A stretch of DNA of 64,000 bases from Vibrio brasiliensis LMG 20546 (GCF_000189255.1 NZ_AEVS01000008.1:124001-188000), one strand, 5' to 3'. Shown: positions 55,622 to 64,000, counted from the stretch's first letter. Notes: generated from the sequence alone by a model not told the origin. A program made the numbers and translations.

Positions 55622-57049
55622 TTACCACTCAAAGTCAGTCAGGCCACCTGACGACTGAGCGGACGTCGCTTCAGTTTGTGTTGGTTTTGTTGTGTTGACT
55701 GCTTCCGGTTGAGTAACCTCAACAGAAGGAGTCGGTTCTTTAGTTAATTGCGTGTCGTTGTTAGTGATTGCATTATTATTCGCGACAGCAGTTTGCTGTG
55801 TCGCTTTATTACTGAGATCGACTTGATTAAGGTTGTCCATCCCAGTTAATTGGTTTATGTGTTGCACTACGCCACTGTTACCGCCAGTCATCTCTTCGAT
55901 TAATTCGGGAAGGCTCATGTATCCCCAACGGATGGCACGTTCAAGCAAGAAAGAGATTGGGCTATGTGGCTCTGTCTGTTTGAAAAACTCGGAAATTTCT
56001 CTTATCTGCTGGAACGCCTGATCACGACTTGCTACCTGACCTAGAGAGAGCGGTTGAGCGACTGGGGCTGCGGCTTGAACTTGAGGTGCCGCCACCGGGG
56101 CGACAGTTGAAGTTGTGGGTGCAGCTACCTGGCTTTCTGTGGGTGCCGCTGGGGCAGTCTCAACCACAGCTTCGCTGACTGTCGCTGGTTCTGATACTGC
56201 AGGCGTTGGCTCGGCAACGTCTTCTTGGCGCGGTTGAAGATTTTCATCCAGCGGCCATAGAGCAAACTTGTCTCCAGTTAGATAGCGAATCGCGTTAATT
56301 GAGTCTGCGATATTGGCTTTAACAAAGCGGAAACTAATGGGTGTTACGCCCACTTGCTGGCATTGCTGTGCGATAGCTAGCTCCGCCTGACTAAAGTTCT
56401 GGTAGCTTTCGGCTAGCAGCATCACGGTTTGTTCGACTTCACTTGAAAATAACTGCTGAGCTTTCTGTTTCAGTTCAGCCAGAGATCCAGAGCGCTCGGC
56501 ACGAAGGTAATCACCAAACGTGATCTCTTCAATCAGCCCAATCAATTGCAGTGGCATGAACAGGGCAGTAGAGTCGTTGCTTTCACCGACTAACTGCAAA
56601 AGAGGTTTAATTCGAAATTCGGCCAGCTCTTTTGCTTTACCTTGTTCGTCATCACTTTTGATTTTGTTCTCTGGCAGGGTCGGGTGCAACTCCGTCCAGA
56701 ACTGCTCGATAAATCCAGTTAGTACTTTAGTTGAGTCGGCCAGATTGTGATATGGCTGAGCCGTAAACAGTTGACTTGAAATAAACCAGCCCAACAACTC
56801 AATATCTTTGGTAGATTGGGTCAGAGCATCGAATGTGCTTTCGCGCAACTGCTGCCAGTTAGTTTGGTTAGCATCAAGCAGTGCTTCATCGCTTGATGCG
56901 TCAGGCGTTTCGATTAACTGGCGAAAAGAAGATTGGGCTGCGTTGTAGTTGTTACGCAGGCCGCGGTATGCAGAACGATCAAGTTTAAGGTAAGCACCTG
57001 TTGGAGACTCTTCAGAAATGGGTGTTAATAAACGATCGATTTCTACCAT
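55622..57049 (-). CDS. tssA: T6SS assembly protein TssA
   Basis: A 475-residue TssA with an ImpA-type N-terminal domain (IDRLLTPISEESPTGAYLKLD, quoted here within family limits as LLTPISEESPTGAYL) and a middle/C-terminal region. A Pro/Ala/Thr-rich linker (about 275-335) leads to a helical segment PHSPISFLLERAIRWGYMSL. The open frame begins at a TTG at 57076; ATG 57049 with GGAAG six bases before it is a better start. A long inverted repeat lies in the leader. Confidence 0.92.
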   Translation of the reverse strand: MVEIDRLLTPISEESPTGAYLKLDRSAYRGLRNNYNAAQSSFRQLIETPDASSDEALLDANQTNWQQLRESTFDALTQSTKDIELLGWFISSQLFTAQPYHNLADSTKVLTGFIEQFWTELHPTLPENKIKSDDEQGKAKELAEFRIKPLLQLVGESNDSTALFMPLQLIGLIEEITFGDYLRAERSGSLAELKQKAQQLFSSEVEQTVMLLAESYQNFSQAELAIAQQCQQVGVTPISFRFVKANIADSINAIRYLTGDKFALWPLDENLQPRQEDVAEPTPAVSEPATVSEAVVETAPAAPTESQVAAPTTSTVAPVAAPQVQAAAPVAQPLSLGQVASRDQAFQQIREISEFFKQTEPHSPISFLLERAIRWGYMSLPELIEEMTGGNSGVVQHINQLTGMDNLNQVDLSNKATQQTAVANNNAITNNDTQLTKEPTPSVEVTQPEAVNTTKPTQTEATSAQSSGGLTDFEW

Positions 57050-57159
57050 ACGACTTCCGTTATTATTTTGTATCAATTTGGTAAATGTAAACGCCTGAAA
57101 AATTAGTAATATGTGGGGCGATTCCTACAATTGATAGTCTAGGCTTATTTTTGTAAAAG

Positions 57160-57220
57160 GCTCGTCCATTTTCATTATTTCCGTAAAAAAGTGACCTGCG
57201 TCTAGAAAATTGGACGGAGC
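57160..57220 (-). promoter_or_regulatory. Long bulged inverted repeat in the tssA leader
   Basis: GCTCGTCCATTTTC (57160-57173) pairs with GAAAATTGGACGGAGC (57205-57220) over 14 bp with two single-base bulges and a 31-base loop. It lies between PAAR (ends 57260) and tssA. It may be a terminator-like or regulatory hairpin; a CTTTTAC run follows on the coding strand. A clear promoter was not identified. Confidence 0.4.
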
Positions 57221-57259
57221 ACGGTTACTTTTTAGTAAATCCTTGTTTGGATGATGGTT

Positions 57260-57559
57260 TTATCCACCTATAAGAACTGTGGGCATACCTAATACTATTG
57301 TGCCACCATGTGCAGTTGTATCGCCCATTCTTGCAGCAGGTTTGTTCATAATCATTACCGTTGCACTGCCTTTAATGATCGAATCCGGTGGTCCAACACA
57401 GACACACATATCACCCATAGTCGCCGCTGGCATATTGCCTATCAGGACAGTGGGAACGCCAGGGCCACTAATAGGGCCACCAACATGAGGTATTGGTGGA
57501 ACAGCAGGGGTCTGCATAGGGCAGACGTGCATGTCTGTTAGTCGAGCGGCTAATGTCAT
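57260..57559 (-). CDS. T6SS PAAR-domain spike-tip protein
   Basis: A 99-residue protein of the PAAR family that sharpens the VgrG tip, with the typical repeated pattern PAATMGDMCVC...PAARMGDTTAHGG (residues about 44-86) and His/Cys residues for zinc. No C-terminal effector extension is present. The start overlaps the stop of the uncharacterised gene upstream by four bases, and vgrG lies beyond that, so the three genes form a spike module. Confidence 0.93.
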   Translation of the reverse strand: MTLAARLTDMHVCPMQTPAVPPIPHVGGPISGPGVPTVLIGNMPAATMGDMCVCVGPPDSIIKGSATVMIMNKPAARMGDTTAHGGTIVLGMPTVLIGG

Positions 57560-58128
57560 CCTTTTCCTCCGTTTCCACCACCAGCGATATCAATAGAATA
57601 GGCTACTGATTGAGTATAGTAGGCTTGCGACTCATTCCAAGCGGGTAGAGCAGCGGCGTGGTTAATTGCTCCGGCAACGGCTTTGGCATAGAGGAATGGG
57701 TCAGGCAGCACCGCAGGAAGATCGGGTGCGACAATACTACCGGAGCCATTCCAGAATACCGCTTGTGATAGCCATGACGGTCCGCAGTTTAGTTCAAGGC
57801 GGTTAGAGAGCAGTTCGGCCTTGCGACGCAGCTCCTCCGCTGGCGACTGAACCCATTGCTGGGCAGTTTGAATACACTGAAGCTGAGTAGGGCTCCAGAT
57901 ATCCTGACGTTGTTGAACGCACAGGCTTGCCCACCAAATCGCCTCACGAACAGGTAAGGCGTGAGCCAGAAATTGAGTAAGGTCATTAAACAACTCCTCC
58001 GTTTGCAAAGCTTCAATCGCTTGTGCAACGCTCATTTCTGGATCCAACAACTGTTGTGCTTCTTCAGAAGCTTTAAACCTTGGTAAAATCTGGCCACAGG
58101 TCTGGTAAGGGATTTTTTTATAATTCAT
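57556..58128 (-). CDS. Uncharacterised T6SS spike-module protein (possible DUF6931-like)
   Basis: A 190-residue protein without signal peptide or TM, mostly helical, with W-rich IWWASLCVQQRQDIW (about 64-78), a conserved-looking FWNGSGSI, and a Gly-rich end (DIAGGGNGGKG). It lies between vgrG and PAAR with a one-base and a four-base overlap, so it is almost certainly an adaptor, chaperone or accessory factor for the spike. It does not look like DUF4123 or Tap/Tec adaptors; a DUF6931-like assignment is only my recollection of similar T6SS proteins. Confidence 0.6.
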   Translation of the reverse strand: MNYKKIPYQTCGQILPRFKASEEAQQLLDPEMSVAQAIEALQTEELFNDLTQFLAHALPVREAIWWASLCVQQRQDIWSPTQLQCIQTAQQWVQSPAEELRRKAELLSNRLELNCGPSWLSQAVFWNGSGSIVAPDLPAVLPDPFLYAKAVAGAINHAAALPAWNESQAYYTQSVAYSIDIAGGGNGGKG

Positions 58129-60110
58129 TAGTTAACCTTAACAATCGCACCTTTTACTTCGCCCATCACACCACCATCAAATGTTGCTTTAAGGCCTGAT
58201 TTGAATTCGGCGCTCAGTGAACCTTCTGCGGATAACGTGGTATCTGCTTTAATTGCAACGCTCATACCTTTGATCGAGTTTGAGCTTGTCGCTTGTAAAG
58301 CCGTGGTTGCACCGGAGATCTTGTTGGCAGAAGTTGCTTTACTGGTGACGTTGGTGCCTTCTAGATTGAGTGCGCTGCTCGCTTTTATGTCGATATTGCT
58401 TGCCTCAATCGAGATGGATGAAGAAGAGATAGATATCTTGCTTGAACCTACCTTTAAGTCGATGCTGTCATCGGCTTCAATGGTGATGGTTTTAGCTTTT
58501 TCCGATAACGCTTTAGTCACGGTAAGGCTGTAGTTATCCTCGGTGGAAATCGCCATCTGTTTGGTGACTTTCTGTGTCAGCTCGCCCTTCACCGTCTCAG
58601 TGTGATTGTTTTCAACTTCCTGAGTGATGTCTTTGGCCGCATGCATATAGATTAGCTCGTTATCTTTCTTATCATCGAAATAGAGCTCGTTTGACTGTCC
58701 CGACAGTTTTGTTTTGATACCACTCTTAGTCGAGTTAGCTTCTTTGTATGGCGGAGCATTCTTACTGTTGTAGACACTGCCAGTAATGATTGGCTGGTCT
58801 GGGTCGCCATCGATAAATGACACCAGCACTTCCTGACCAGTGCGTGGTACGAACTGCGCACCATAGCCACTGCCTGCCATCATCTGGGCGACACGCACAT
58901 AGCAGCTGGTCTTATCACCGCTCGCTTCAGTGTCCCATTGGAACTGGATTCTGACCCGCCCTTGGTCATCCTGGTTAATCTCACCAGCGGTAGAGCCAGC
59001 AACCGTTGCACTCTGCATTCCATGGACCCGTTGCTTCTGGATCGGGGTCGGATAGTAGGAGGTCGCTTTTGGCACGGCGGTAATCGTCGAATGACAAGTT
59101 ACGTCTGATGAGTAATTGGTCGTAACGGCAATAATCGAGTAATCGTCAAGCTGAGACTTGTCTAAATGGCTTGAGAGTGAGAACCAGGTGGCGATGTCGA
59201 ACAGATCGTGCTTCGCTGTTGCTTCAATGGTCTGATAGTTTTGTTCAAGGTGCTCAATTCGTCGCTTAGCCAGATTACTCGCCAGATCGGTTTTATCTCC
59301 GGAAACACCTAAAGGAGGGTAATGGCGATTGGTCAGTTTGGTGTTGTTGGCAATCGAATGATTACTCTTTTGCGCCTTACTGGTGACAAATTTTGTTTGG
59401 GTGTAATCGTAAGCCGTTAACTCGATGCTAGAACCATGAAATGCTAAAGCCGGTGCCCAGGTGTCGAGCAACGGCAGCGATCCTGACGGTGTTTCAGCCA
59501 TGTCGAATTTGGCATTGTCTGCCTTATCAAAAGGTGATTGAGCGTCTTGAAGTACTAGAGTGTGTTCCGTTGCTGAGTGAGTAAAGTAGTAATGAACCCC
59601 TTCTTCTGCCAGCAAACGAGTGACGAAGTCGAAATCCGATTCGTTGTATTGCAAGCAGTATTCACGCTTGGTCGACGGCATCTTGGCGATCTTGTAACAG
59701 CCTTTAAAACCAGCATTGTCGAAGATGTCGCTAACAATATCTTTGGTTGACTGATTCTGATACACACGAAAAGCGTGAGTGTGCTTAAGTAACTCTAACC
59801 ATGGCTTTAAGGTCACTTGATAAACCGCATACTGAAGATTGCTATCCATGCCCTGATTTTCAATCCGCGTCACAATGCCGTTATATGAGCGCGACAAGGT
59901 TGAGCTACCCGCAAGGTTGGAATATCGATTCACAGTAAGCAGCTGGCCTAACTGGCTCTGAGCATCAAAGTTGCTGGAAATTAGCGTTGCACTGATTGAA
60001 AACGATTGTGACAGAGACTGAGTCACGGAAAACTGGCTGATGGTATGTTCTTGGCCTTTGTAATCTTTGGCGGATATCGGGCTTGCAGATGCCGAATATT
60101 TTTCAGCCAT
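58128..60110 (-). CDS. vgrG: T6SS spike protein VgrG
   Basis: A 660-residue VgrG: gp27-like base (about 1-370), gp5 OB-fold (about 380-460; QGRVRIQFQWD, YGAQFVPRTGQEVLVSFIDGDPDQPIITGSVYN region) and a beta-helical C-terminal needle with repeated SISSSSISIEAS-type strands up to residue 660. No effector domain is fused, so cargo must be carried by other proteins. It heads the T6SS transcript on the minus strand, with its own leader after the terminator at 60329. Confidence 0.96.
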   Translation of the reverse strand: MAEKYSASASPISAKDYKGQEHTISQFSVTQSLSQSFSISATLISSNFDAQSQLGQLLTVNRYSNLAGSSTLSRSYNGIVTRIENQGMDSNLQYAVYQVTLKPWLELLKHTHAFRVYQNQSTKDIVSDIFDNAGFKGCYKIAKMPSTKREYCLQYNESDFDFVTRLLAEEGVHYYFTHSATEHTLVLQDAQSPFDKADNAKFDMAETPSGSLPLLDTWAPALAFHGSSIELTAYDYTQTKFVTSKAQKSNHSIANNTKLTNRHYPPLGVSGDKTDLASNLAKRRIEHLEQNYQTIEATAKHDLFDIATWFSLSSHLDKSQLDDYSIIAVTTNYSSDVTCHSTITAVPKATSYYPTPIQKQRVHGMQSATVAGSTAGEINQDDQGRVRIQFQWDTEASGDKTSCYVRVAQMMAGSGYGAQFVPRTGQEVLVSFIDGDPDQPIITGSVYNSKNAPPYKEANSTKSGIKTKLSGQSNELYFDDKKDNELIYMHAAKDITQEVENNHTETVKGELTQKVTKQMAISTEDNYSLTVTKALSEKAKTITIEADDSIDLKVGSSKISISSSSISIEASNIDIKASSALNLEGTNVTSKATSANKISGATTALQATSSNSIKGMSVAIKADTTLSAEGSLSAEFKSGLKATFDGGVMGEVKGAIVKVN

Positions 60111-60147
60111 AACACGTCCTTTAAACTAACTACTGAGTTTCGACACA

Positions 60148-60165
60148 ATTGTTTTTCGAAACAAT
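60148..60165 (-). promoter_or_regulatory. Stem-loop in the vgrG leader
   Basis: ATTGTTT (60148-60154) and AAACAAT (60159-60165) form a 7-bp stem with a TTCG loop on the plus strand (CGAA on the vgrG strand), 38-55 bases upstream of vgrG. It could be an operator or an RNA structure. No sigma-54 promoter was found in this leader. Confidence 0.35.
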
Positions 60166-60328
60166 GGGTTGTGGTATGTGTCAATAATGTATTAAAACGT
60201 AGCAGGAAATTTTTGTTAAATAAATTAAATTTGCCAGATTTTAACGGTTACGTAACAGTTGAGTTATCTGATACGCAAAAGAGTGTGTAAACACTACTGG
60301 GTGAGATTTCATAGTTGTTACGGTTAGC

Positions 60329-60356
60329 AAAAAGCCAGAACAGTCGTTCTGGCTTT
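60329..60356 (-). terminator. Intrinsic terminator before vgrG
   Basis: AAAGCCAGAAC (60331-60341) pairs with GTTCTGGCTTT (60346-60356) around a 4-base loop, followed on the minus strand by TTTTT. It ends the transcript of the frameshifted gene and isolates vgrG expression. Confidence 0.85.
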
Positions 60357-60367
60357 GTTTCAGGTTG

Positions 60368-61598
60368 TTATGGAGAGGTCTTTTTAACAACGAACTCATG
60401 ACCATCCAGAATACCTTTACCATTCTTTAATTCGTTAAGACGCGCGGTAACGATGCCATCGGAACTGGTGAAGTCGACGCTATAGCTATCGGTGTATTCC
60501 TGAACGTACTTACTCGACAAAGATTTGAGCTTATCGATATAGACCACGGCTTTATCAAACTCGCCTTGGGAGACGACCTCAAGTTTAGGGGTCAAGAGCT
60601 GGGCAAACTTATAGGGGTGGGCGACAAAGCCACTACCCATCACCAGTGCGGCGATAATCGGAGTCGTAATTACCGCTCCCTGGAACCATTCAGAGAACAT
60701 TTTGTGGTTTTGAACCAGGCTACCATTGGCGTTACGGTTATCCCACTCTTTCTTAGCTCGCTTCAGAACTCTGCCAACCAGAGTGCGCTGAATGACATAA
60801 TCGACTAACTTAACGATTCGTTCAAACAAACCAGTTAATACACTTACCAGAGTACCAACTCCAGCAAACGCATCACCAGCGGCTTCTAAACCGATTTTTG
60901 TAATACCTACTGCCGCATTTTTGATGCCACCTAGTGCACCCGTTGCTGAGTGGCGAGCTAGCGCATTGGCGATAATGCTTGGGTGACCACCCAATAACTC
61001 GACACCGCGTCCGGCGTAAATCTGACCGACTAAGTCCTTCGACTTACATACGGCTTGTTTTACGTCCAGAGTAAATGTCTGATGCGCTTTGAACATAGCC
61101 CCAACCTGGAATGAAGCTTGAGAAGTTGCCAGCAAACTCACCAATTAACCATGTGGTCATGTCGGCAACATACTCAACACCGAATAGCAGTTCACCGTAG
61201 ACACTCCGAGCCTTGTTCATCAACATTCTGAAGAAGTCTGAAATTGCCTGTTTTACTTTAGTAATCACAGCCGAAGCAGCATCACCAACGACTTTAGCGG
61301 CACCAACGACTTTTTTTCCCGCCTTGGTTTTTTGCAGTTTATTGATGGCGTTTGTCTTATCAAGCAGACTATTGGCTGCAGTTTTAAAATCACTGAGAGG
61401 TTCTGAACCAATTACAAAGTTATCGAAAAAGTGAGCGTTGGAAAAAGTGGATACTTTAGATATCTCGGTACTCGCTAACATGTACATGGCACCCATTCGT
61501 GCATCGGCCATCTGTGCGACCTGCACATCGAGTGCAGTGTTTTTGGTTTTACCAAACATTTTGTCTTTGATGAGACGTTTTAGAATTTTTACCTGCAT
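60368..61598 (-). pseudogene. Frameshifted gene upstream of vgrG, possible T6SS-linked protein
   Basis: Two minus-strand frames, 61598-61044 (184 residues) and about 61144-60368, read as one protein of about 410 residues with a +1 shift near 61058-61067. The first frame runs through GWGYVQSASDIYSGRK and stops; the second continues VKQAVCKSKDLVGQIYAG. Removing one A from the A4 run at 61058-61061 restores one frame (SGRKQAVCKSKDLV). The protein is soluble-looking with Gly/Ala-rich central helices and one hydrophobic stretch (TTPIIAALVMGSG). Function unknown; position next to vgrG suggests a T6SS effector or accessory gene. A sequencing error is possible. Confidence 0.6.
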
Positions 61599-62043
61599 GC
61601 AAGCCTCGCAATTAAATGCAATACAACCAATTTATTAGAACTATTGGTTTAATTTATGTATCAGAAAAGCATAATACATTTTTATTTGAATCCAATAGCC
61701 AAATTTAACCTAAATATAGCTAATTAAGTGTTTGTTGTTACCGTTTGATTACTTATTACACAAAGTGACTGCGGCTGCAATATCGTGCATTTGATCAGCT
61801 TGATTCTGTTCGCGTGCTTATGTTTTGGTTTTTCTATCTGATTGAAATTAAAGGGATTGAAGGTTTTTCTGGGCGTGTATTGTCCAACATTTGCCGCTAG
61901 GATAGGGGTGTTTTTGAATAGTTTGTAGCCAGCTTTGTCTGCATCAGACCTAGTAGCTTAGGGAGTTTACTCCATTTGTCTAAAATATAGAGTTTAGGCT
62001 GGCGTGAGGCGTTTTTGTGACGCTGCTTCAATAACCTAAAGTG
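61599..62043 (-). promoter_or_regulatory. AT-rich intergenic region with an inverted repeat
   Basis: This 445-base gap has no gene. Near the start of the frameshifted gene it contains AACCAAT (61625-61631) and ATTGGTT (61643-61649), a perfect 7-base inverted repeat with an 11-base spacer, 27-51 bases upstream of the ATG, suitable as an operator. The remaining sequence is AT-rich; I see no convincing terminator after the lipoprotein gene. Confidence 0.4.
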
Positions 62044-62841
62044 CTATCTACTATCCACAACCAGTAGTTTGGCTGTACGGTAAGCAAAATCCATACTTTC
62101 AATTTCATTAGGACGTTGAATCAGGTGCTCAACTGAAGGGAGTACCACGAAAAATACCAGTGGCTCTGGGTACATATATTTCCATGTGTGGTCACTTGGC
62201 GATTTTTTGTATGCCTTTAGGTTTATGGTCAGAACCAACTGTTCTGGAGCAAGTCGGCTACCTTTGAATTTACCTAACTCATGAACGGCGCCCCACAGTG
62301 ACTCCAACGGACGTTCATGAGTGCTTTTAAGAAACATTTCTAGCTGAAGTGTATCGTTATGATCCTGCTTAATCGTGCTGATGCGATGAGCGAAACGTAG
62401 CCCCTGTTCGAAAGGGAGGTAATCAAGCGCATTGTCGACAATCTGGTTTTGTTGCGGGCATAGCTGAATAGAATCTGCTGGCTGTTTACTGGCGTAAAGC
62501 TCACAAGTGAACTGCTTGATCACTTCTTCTAAAGCGCGGTGAAACTGCTCGCTGCGTAAATCTTCTACCGAGACTGCGCGGTTATCGATAGCTTCTGCAA
62601 AGACGAGCTCAATTGCTTGATTAACTGTTTGTTTCTCTTCGACTAGCACAAACTCATTATGCTTGATTGCTGCTTTGAGAACATTGTCCGACTCAATCAC
62701 AGTAATGTCTTCGCTAGAGTAGGTGGTGTCACGTAACTGAGGGTAATAGGGATCCCGCTCCGCTGGAGAGAACATAGAACAACCAGCCAGAGTAACTGTT
62801 GCCAGTCCAGTGAGAATAGTGTGAACCTTGCCGTTGTGCAT
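62044..62841 (-). CDS. Lipoprotein of unknown function
   Basis: A 265-residue protein with signal peptide and lipobox LAGC (about residues 18-21), then SMFSPAERDPYYPQLRD. The rest is a mixed alpha/beta domain without a family that I recognise. Two Cys residues (in FTCEL and LCPQ) may pair in the periplasm. It is divergent from prpR and lies upstream of the frameshifted gene on the same strand, though 445 bases away, so any T6SS link is weak. Confidence 0.7.
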   Translation of the reverse strand: MHNGKVHTILTGLATVTLAGCSMFSPAERDPYYPQLRDTTYSSEDITVIESDNVLKAAIKHNEFVLVEEKQTVNQAIELVFAEAIDNRAVSVEDLRSEQFHRALEEVIKQFTCELYASKQPADSIQLCPQQNQIVDNALDYLPFEQGLRFAHRISTIKQDHNDTLQLEMFLKSTHERPLESLWGAVHELGKFKGSRLAPEQLVLTINLKAYKKSPSDHTWKYMYPEPLVFFVVLPSVEHLIQRPNEIESMDFAYRTAKLLVVDSR

Positions 62842-63010
62842 AAGCCTCTATCATTGCTGCTTTAAAGAATGTAGTTAGGATACTAATCGCATAATGGCTG
62901 TGAGTCATTGATATCATTGCAATAATGTCGCCCCACGTCACATCCTGTTTTTTTCTGTTTGTCTCTATCCAATGTTCTGCACTAATAAAACCGTTATACC
63001 TTAGTCTAAA

Positions 63011-63083
63011 TTGTCGACAATCCACTTGATTGTCGACAATATAATGGTCTATTTTAAAAATGTAACAACAAATTGTAGACAGT
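63011..63083 (+). promoter_or_regulatory. Three operator copies upstream of prpR
   Basis: TTGTCGACAA occurs at 63011-63020 and again at 63030-63039, both perfect palindromes centred on TCGA and 19 bases apart, and a diverged copy ATTGTAGACAGT lies at 63072-63083. These fit the binding sites of a GntR-family PrpR acting on its own gene and the prp operon, and they surround the promoter region. Confidence 0.75.
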
Positions 63084-63112
63084 TTGCTGTCTTGAGCGTG
63101 AGTAAATCGGAT

Positions 63113-63808
63113 ATGAACCTAGAACTGAAATCTCGTCGTAAAGAAGGCGTAGCCGAGAAAGAAAATACTAAGTCTGAGACGCTGACAGAGTCTTTGGTTG
63201 AAGCGATTGTAAGTGGTGAAATTGCACCTGGCAGTAAGATATCTGAACCTGAACTGGCCAAGAACTATCAAGTTAGCCGAGGCCCACTACGCGAAGCGAT
63301 TATGCGTCTCGAAGGTTTAGGGTTAATTGAGCGTATTCCCCATGTCGGCGCACGAGTTATTACCTTTTCTCCAGAAAAACTGATTGAGCTCTATTCTGTA
63401 CGTGAAGCGTTAGAAGGTATGGCGGCTCGATTAGCAGCCCGACATATCACTGCCGAAGAGTTGGCTGGTCTTGAAGCTGTGTTGTCGACACATTCAAATC
63501 ATATCGATGAAGTCGAAGGTGCATCTTATTTTCATCAGCATGGCGACTTCGATTTCCACTACCGAATTATTTTAGCCAGTCGCAATAGCAAGCTTATCTC
63601 TTTGCTGTGTGACGAGCTGTATCACTTATTGCGCATGTATCGTTATCAGTCGCCACGAGCTCAGTCTCGTCCGGTAGAGGCGTTAGACGAGCATAAATAC
63701 ATTTTACAGGCGATCCGTAATCGCGATGAAGAGTTAGCAGAGATGCTAATGAGACGTCACATTTCCGGAAGCCGCACACTGATTGAACAACAAATCCTAA
63801 GGGACTAG
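63113..63808 (+). CDS. prpR: GntR-family regulator of methylcitrate genes (PrpR)
   Basis: A GntR/FadR-type repressor: N-terminal winged helix (about residues 12-80: LAKNYQVSRGPLREAIMRLEGLGLIER) and C-terminal FCD effector domain (about 90-220). The open frame extends up to a TTG at 63011 inside the operator, so that start is rejected; ATG 63113 (MNLELKSRRKEG) or GTG 63098 is more plausible. It lies 11 bases before prpB, which fits Vibrio-type prp operons headed by a GntR gene. The effector is probably a propionate-pathway intermediate. Confidence 0.85.
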   Translation: MNLELKSRRKEGVAEKENTKSETLTESLVEAIVSGEIAPGSKISEPELAKNYQVSRGPLREAIMRLEGLGLIERIPHVGARVITFSPEKLIELYSVREALEGMAARLAARHITAEELAGLEAVLSTHSNHIDEVEGASYFHQHGDFDFHYRIILASRNSKLISLLCDELYHLLRMYRYQSPRAQSRPVEALDEHKYILQAIRNRDEELAEMLMRRHISGSRTLIEQQILRD

Positions 63809-63819
63809 AGGAAACAGTC

Positions 63820-64000
63820 ATGAGTTTATCTCAAGGGGCCAAGTTCAGACTTGCCGTCGAGCAAAATAACCCACTTCAAATTGTCGGAACCATTAATCCT
63901 TATTGCGCCATGATGGCGAAGAACCTCGGCCATCAGGCTATCTATCTTTCTGGTGGTGGCATTGCCAATGCCTCTTATGGTTTACCGGATCTAGGTATTA
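63820..64000 (+). CDS. prpB: Methylisocitrate lyase PrpB (5' part)
   Basis: PrpB cleaves 2-methylisocitrate to pyruvate and succinate in the methylcitrate pathway of propionate breakdown. The first 60 codons are present, running off the right edge: MSLSQGAKFRLAVEQ, then LQIVGTINPYCAMMAKNLG and YLSGGGIANASYGLPDLGI, matching E. coli PrpB closely. A ribosome site AGAGGAAAC precedes the ATG. Confidence 0.93.
   Translation, partial: MSLSQGAKFRLAVEQNNPLQIVGTINPYCAMMAKNLGHQAIYLSGGGIANASYGLPDLGI

Noticed and set aside
60111-60330. Sigma-54 promoter for vgrG
   Set aside because: T6SS operons often use sigma-54, but no GG-N10-GC pattern was found in the vgrG leader on the minus strand.
61044-61144. 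Programmed frameshift in the gene next to vgrG
   Set aside because: The shift needed is +1 and no known slippery or stop-linked signal is present; an indel or sequencing error is simpler.
63011-63112. Longer prpR start at a TTG at 63011
   Set aside because: The codon is inside the operator palindrome and the added residues do not look like a GntR N terminus.
1-64000. CRISPR arrays, rRNA or tRNA genes
   Set aside because: No repeat-spacer pattern or tRNA/rRNA-like sequence was noticed in the intergenic regions; a tRNA search tool would be decisive.

Overview
The window is chromosomal DNA of a Vibrio-type gammaproteobacterium. The evidence is the familiar Vibrionaceae gene neighbourhood at the left (cobTSU, cobC, an M3 peptidase, astE, btuCD), Rof, RlmF, MetA with a MetJ-like operator, a GntR-controlled methylcitrate operon at the right end, and a large type VI secretion (T6SS) locus. 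I cannot name the species from sequence alone.

Layout. (1) 1-8000, plus strand: the tail of an unidentified gene, cobTSU-cobC (lower-ligand attachment and nucleotide-loop assembly of cobalamin), a metallo-oligopeptidase, astE (arginine catabolism), and btuCD (B12 uptake). (2) 8000-8290: no protein gene of normal size, but a good sigma-54 promoter followed about 140 nt later by an intrinsic terminator. I read this as a candidate sigma-54-dependent small RNA. (3) 8290-19760: housekeeping and poorly characterised genes: an all-alpha NTP pyrophosphatase-like protein, DUF1415, an MFS exporter divergent from a LysR regulator, a ModF-like double ATPase with one dead Walker A, Rof, a REP-associated (Y1/HUH) transposase unit with matching inverted ends, a glutaredoxin-like protein, a YgjP-like metallohydrolase, RlmF, a TPR lipoprotein, metA, a small P-loop kinase-like protein and DUF3859. 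(4) 19900-25110: signalling genes, a CHASE4-PAS-GGDEF(degenerate)-EAL protein and a chemoreceptor with a tandem duplication of its CHASE3 sensor. (5) 25125-33202, minus strand: an efflux operon (TolC-like, HlyD-like, two ABC-2 permeases, no ATPase) and a tripartite tricarboxylate transporter (tctCBA). (6) 33434-60110, minus strand: a complete T6SS locus transcribed from vgrG towards a Ser/Thr kinase. (7) 60368-63000: a frameshifted gene and a lipoprotein of unknown role, both next to vgrG. (8) 63011-end, plus strand: prpR with several operator copies, and the start of prpB.

How the T6SS genes fit together: vgrG, a small uncharacterised protein and PAAR form a spike module with 1-4 bp overlaps. 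tssA, hcp, tssB and tssC (tube, sheath, assembly) follow. A strong intrinsic terminator then separates them from tssC2, tssEFG and tssH (second sheath-like protein, baseplate, sheath-recycling ATPase). Between tssH and the signalling/membrane genes (tagH, tssJKLM, kinase) sit three tightly coupled genes that are not T6SS core components: a duplicated periplasmic sensor plus HAMP-like region fused to an MFS transporter, an ABC_sub_bind-type periplasmic protein, and an SBP_bac_3-type periplasmic protein. No ABC permease or ATPase accompanies them. This looks like a ligand-sensing module built into the secretion operon and is the most interesting feature of the window. The next most interesting are the sigma-54 transcript at about 8.1 kb and the transposase unit with defined ends.
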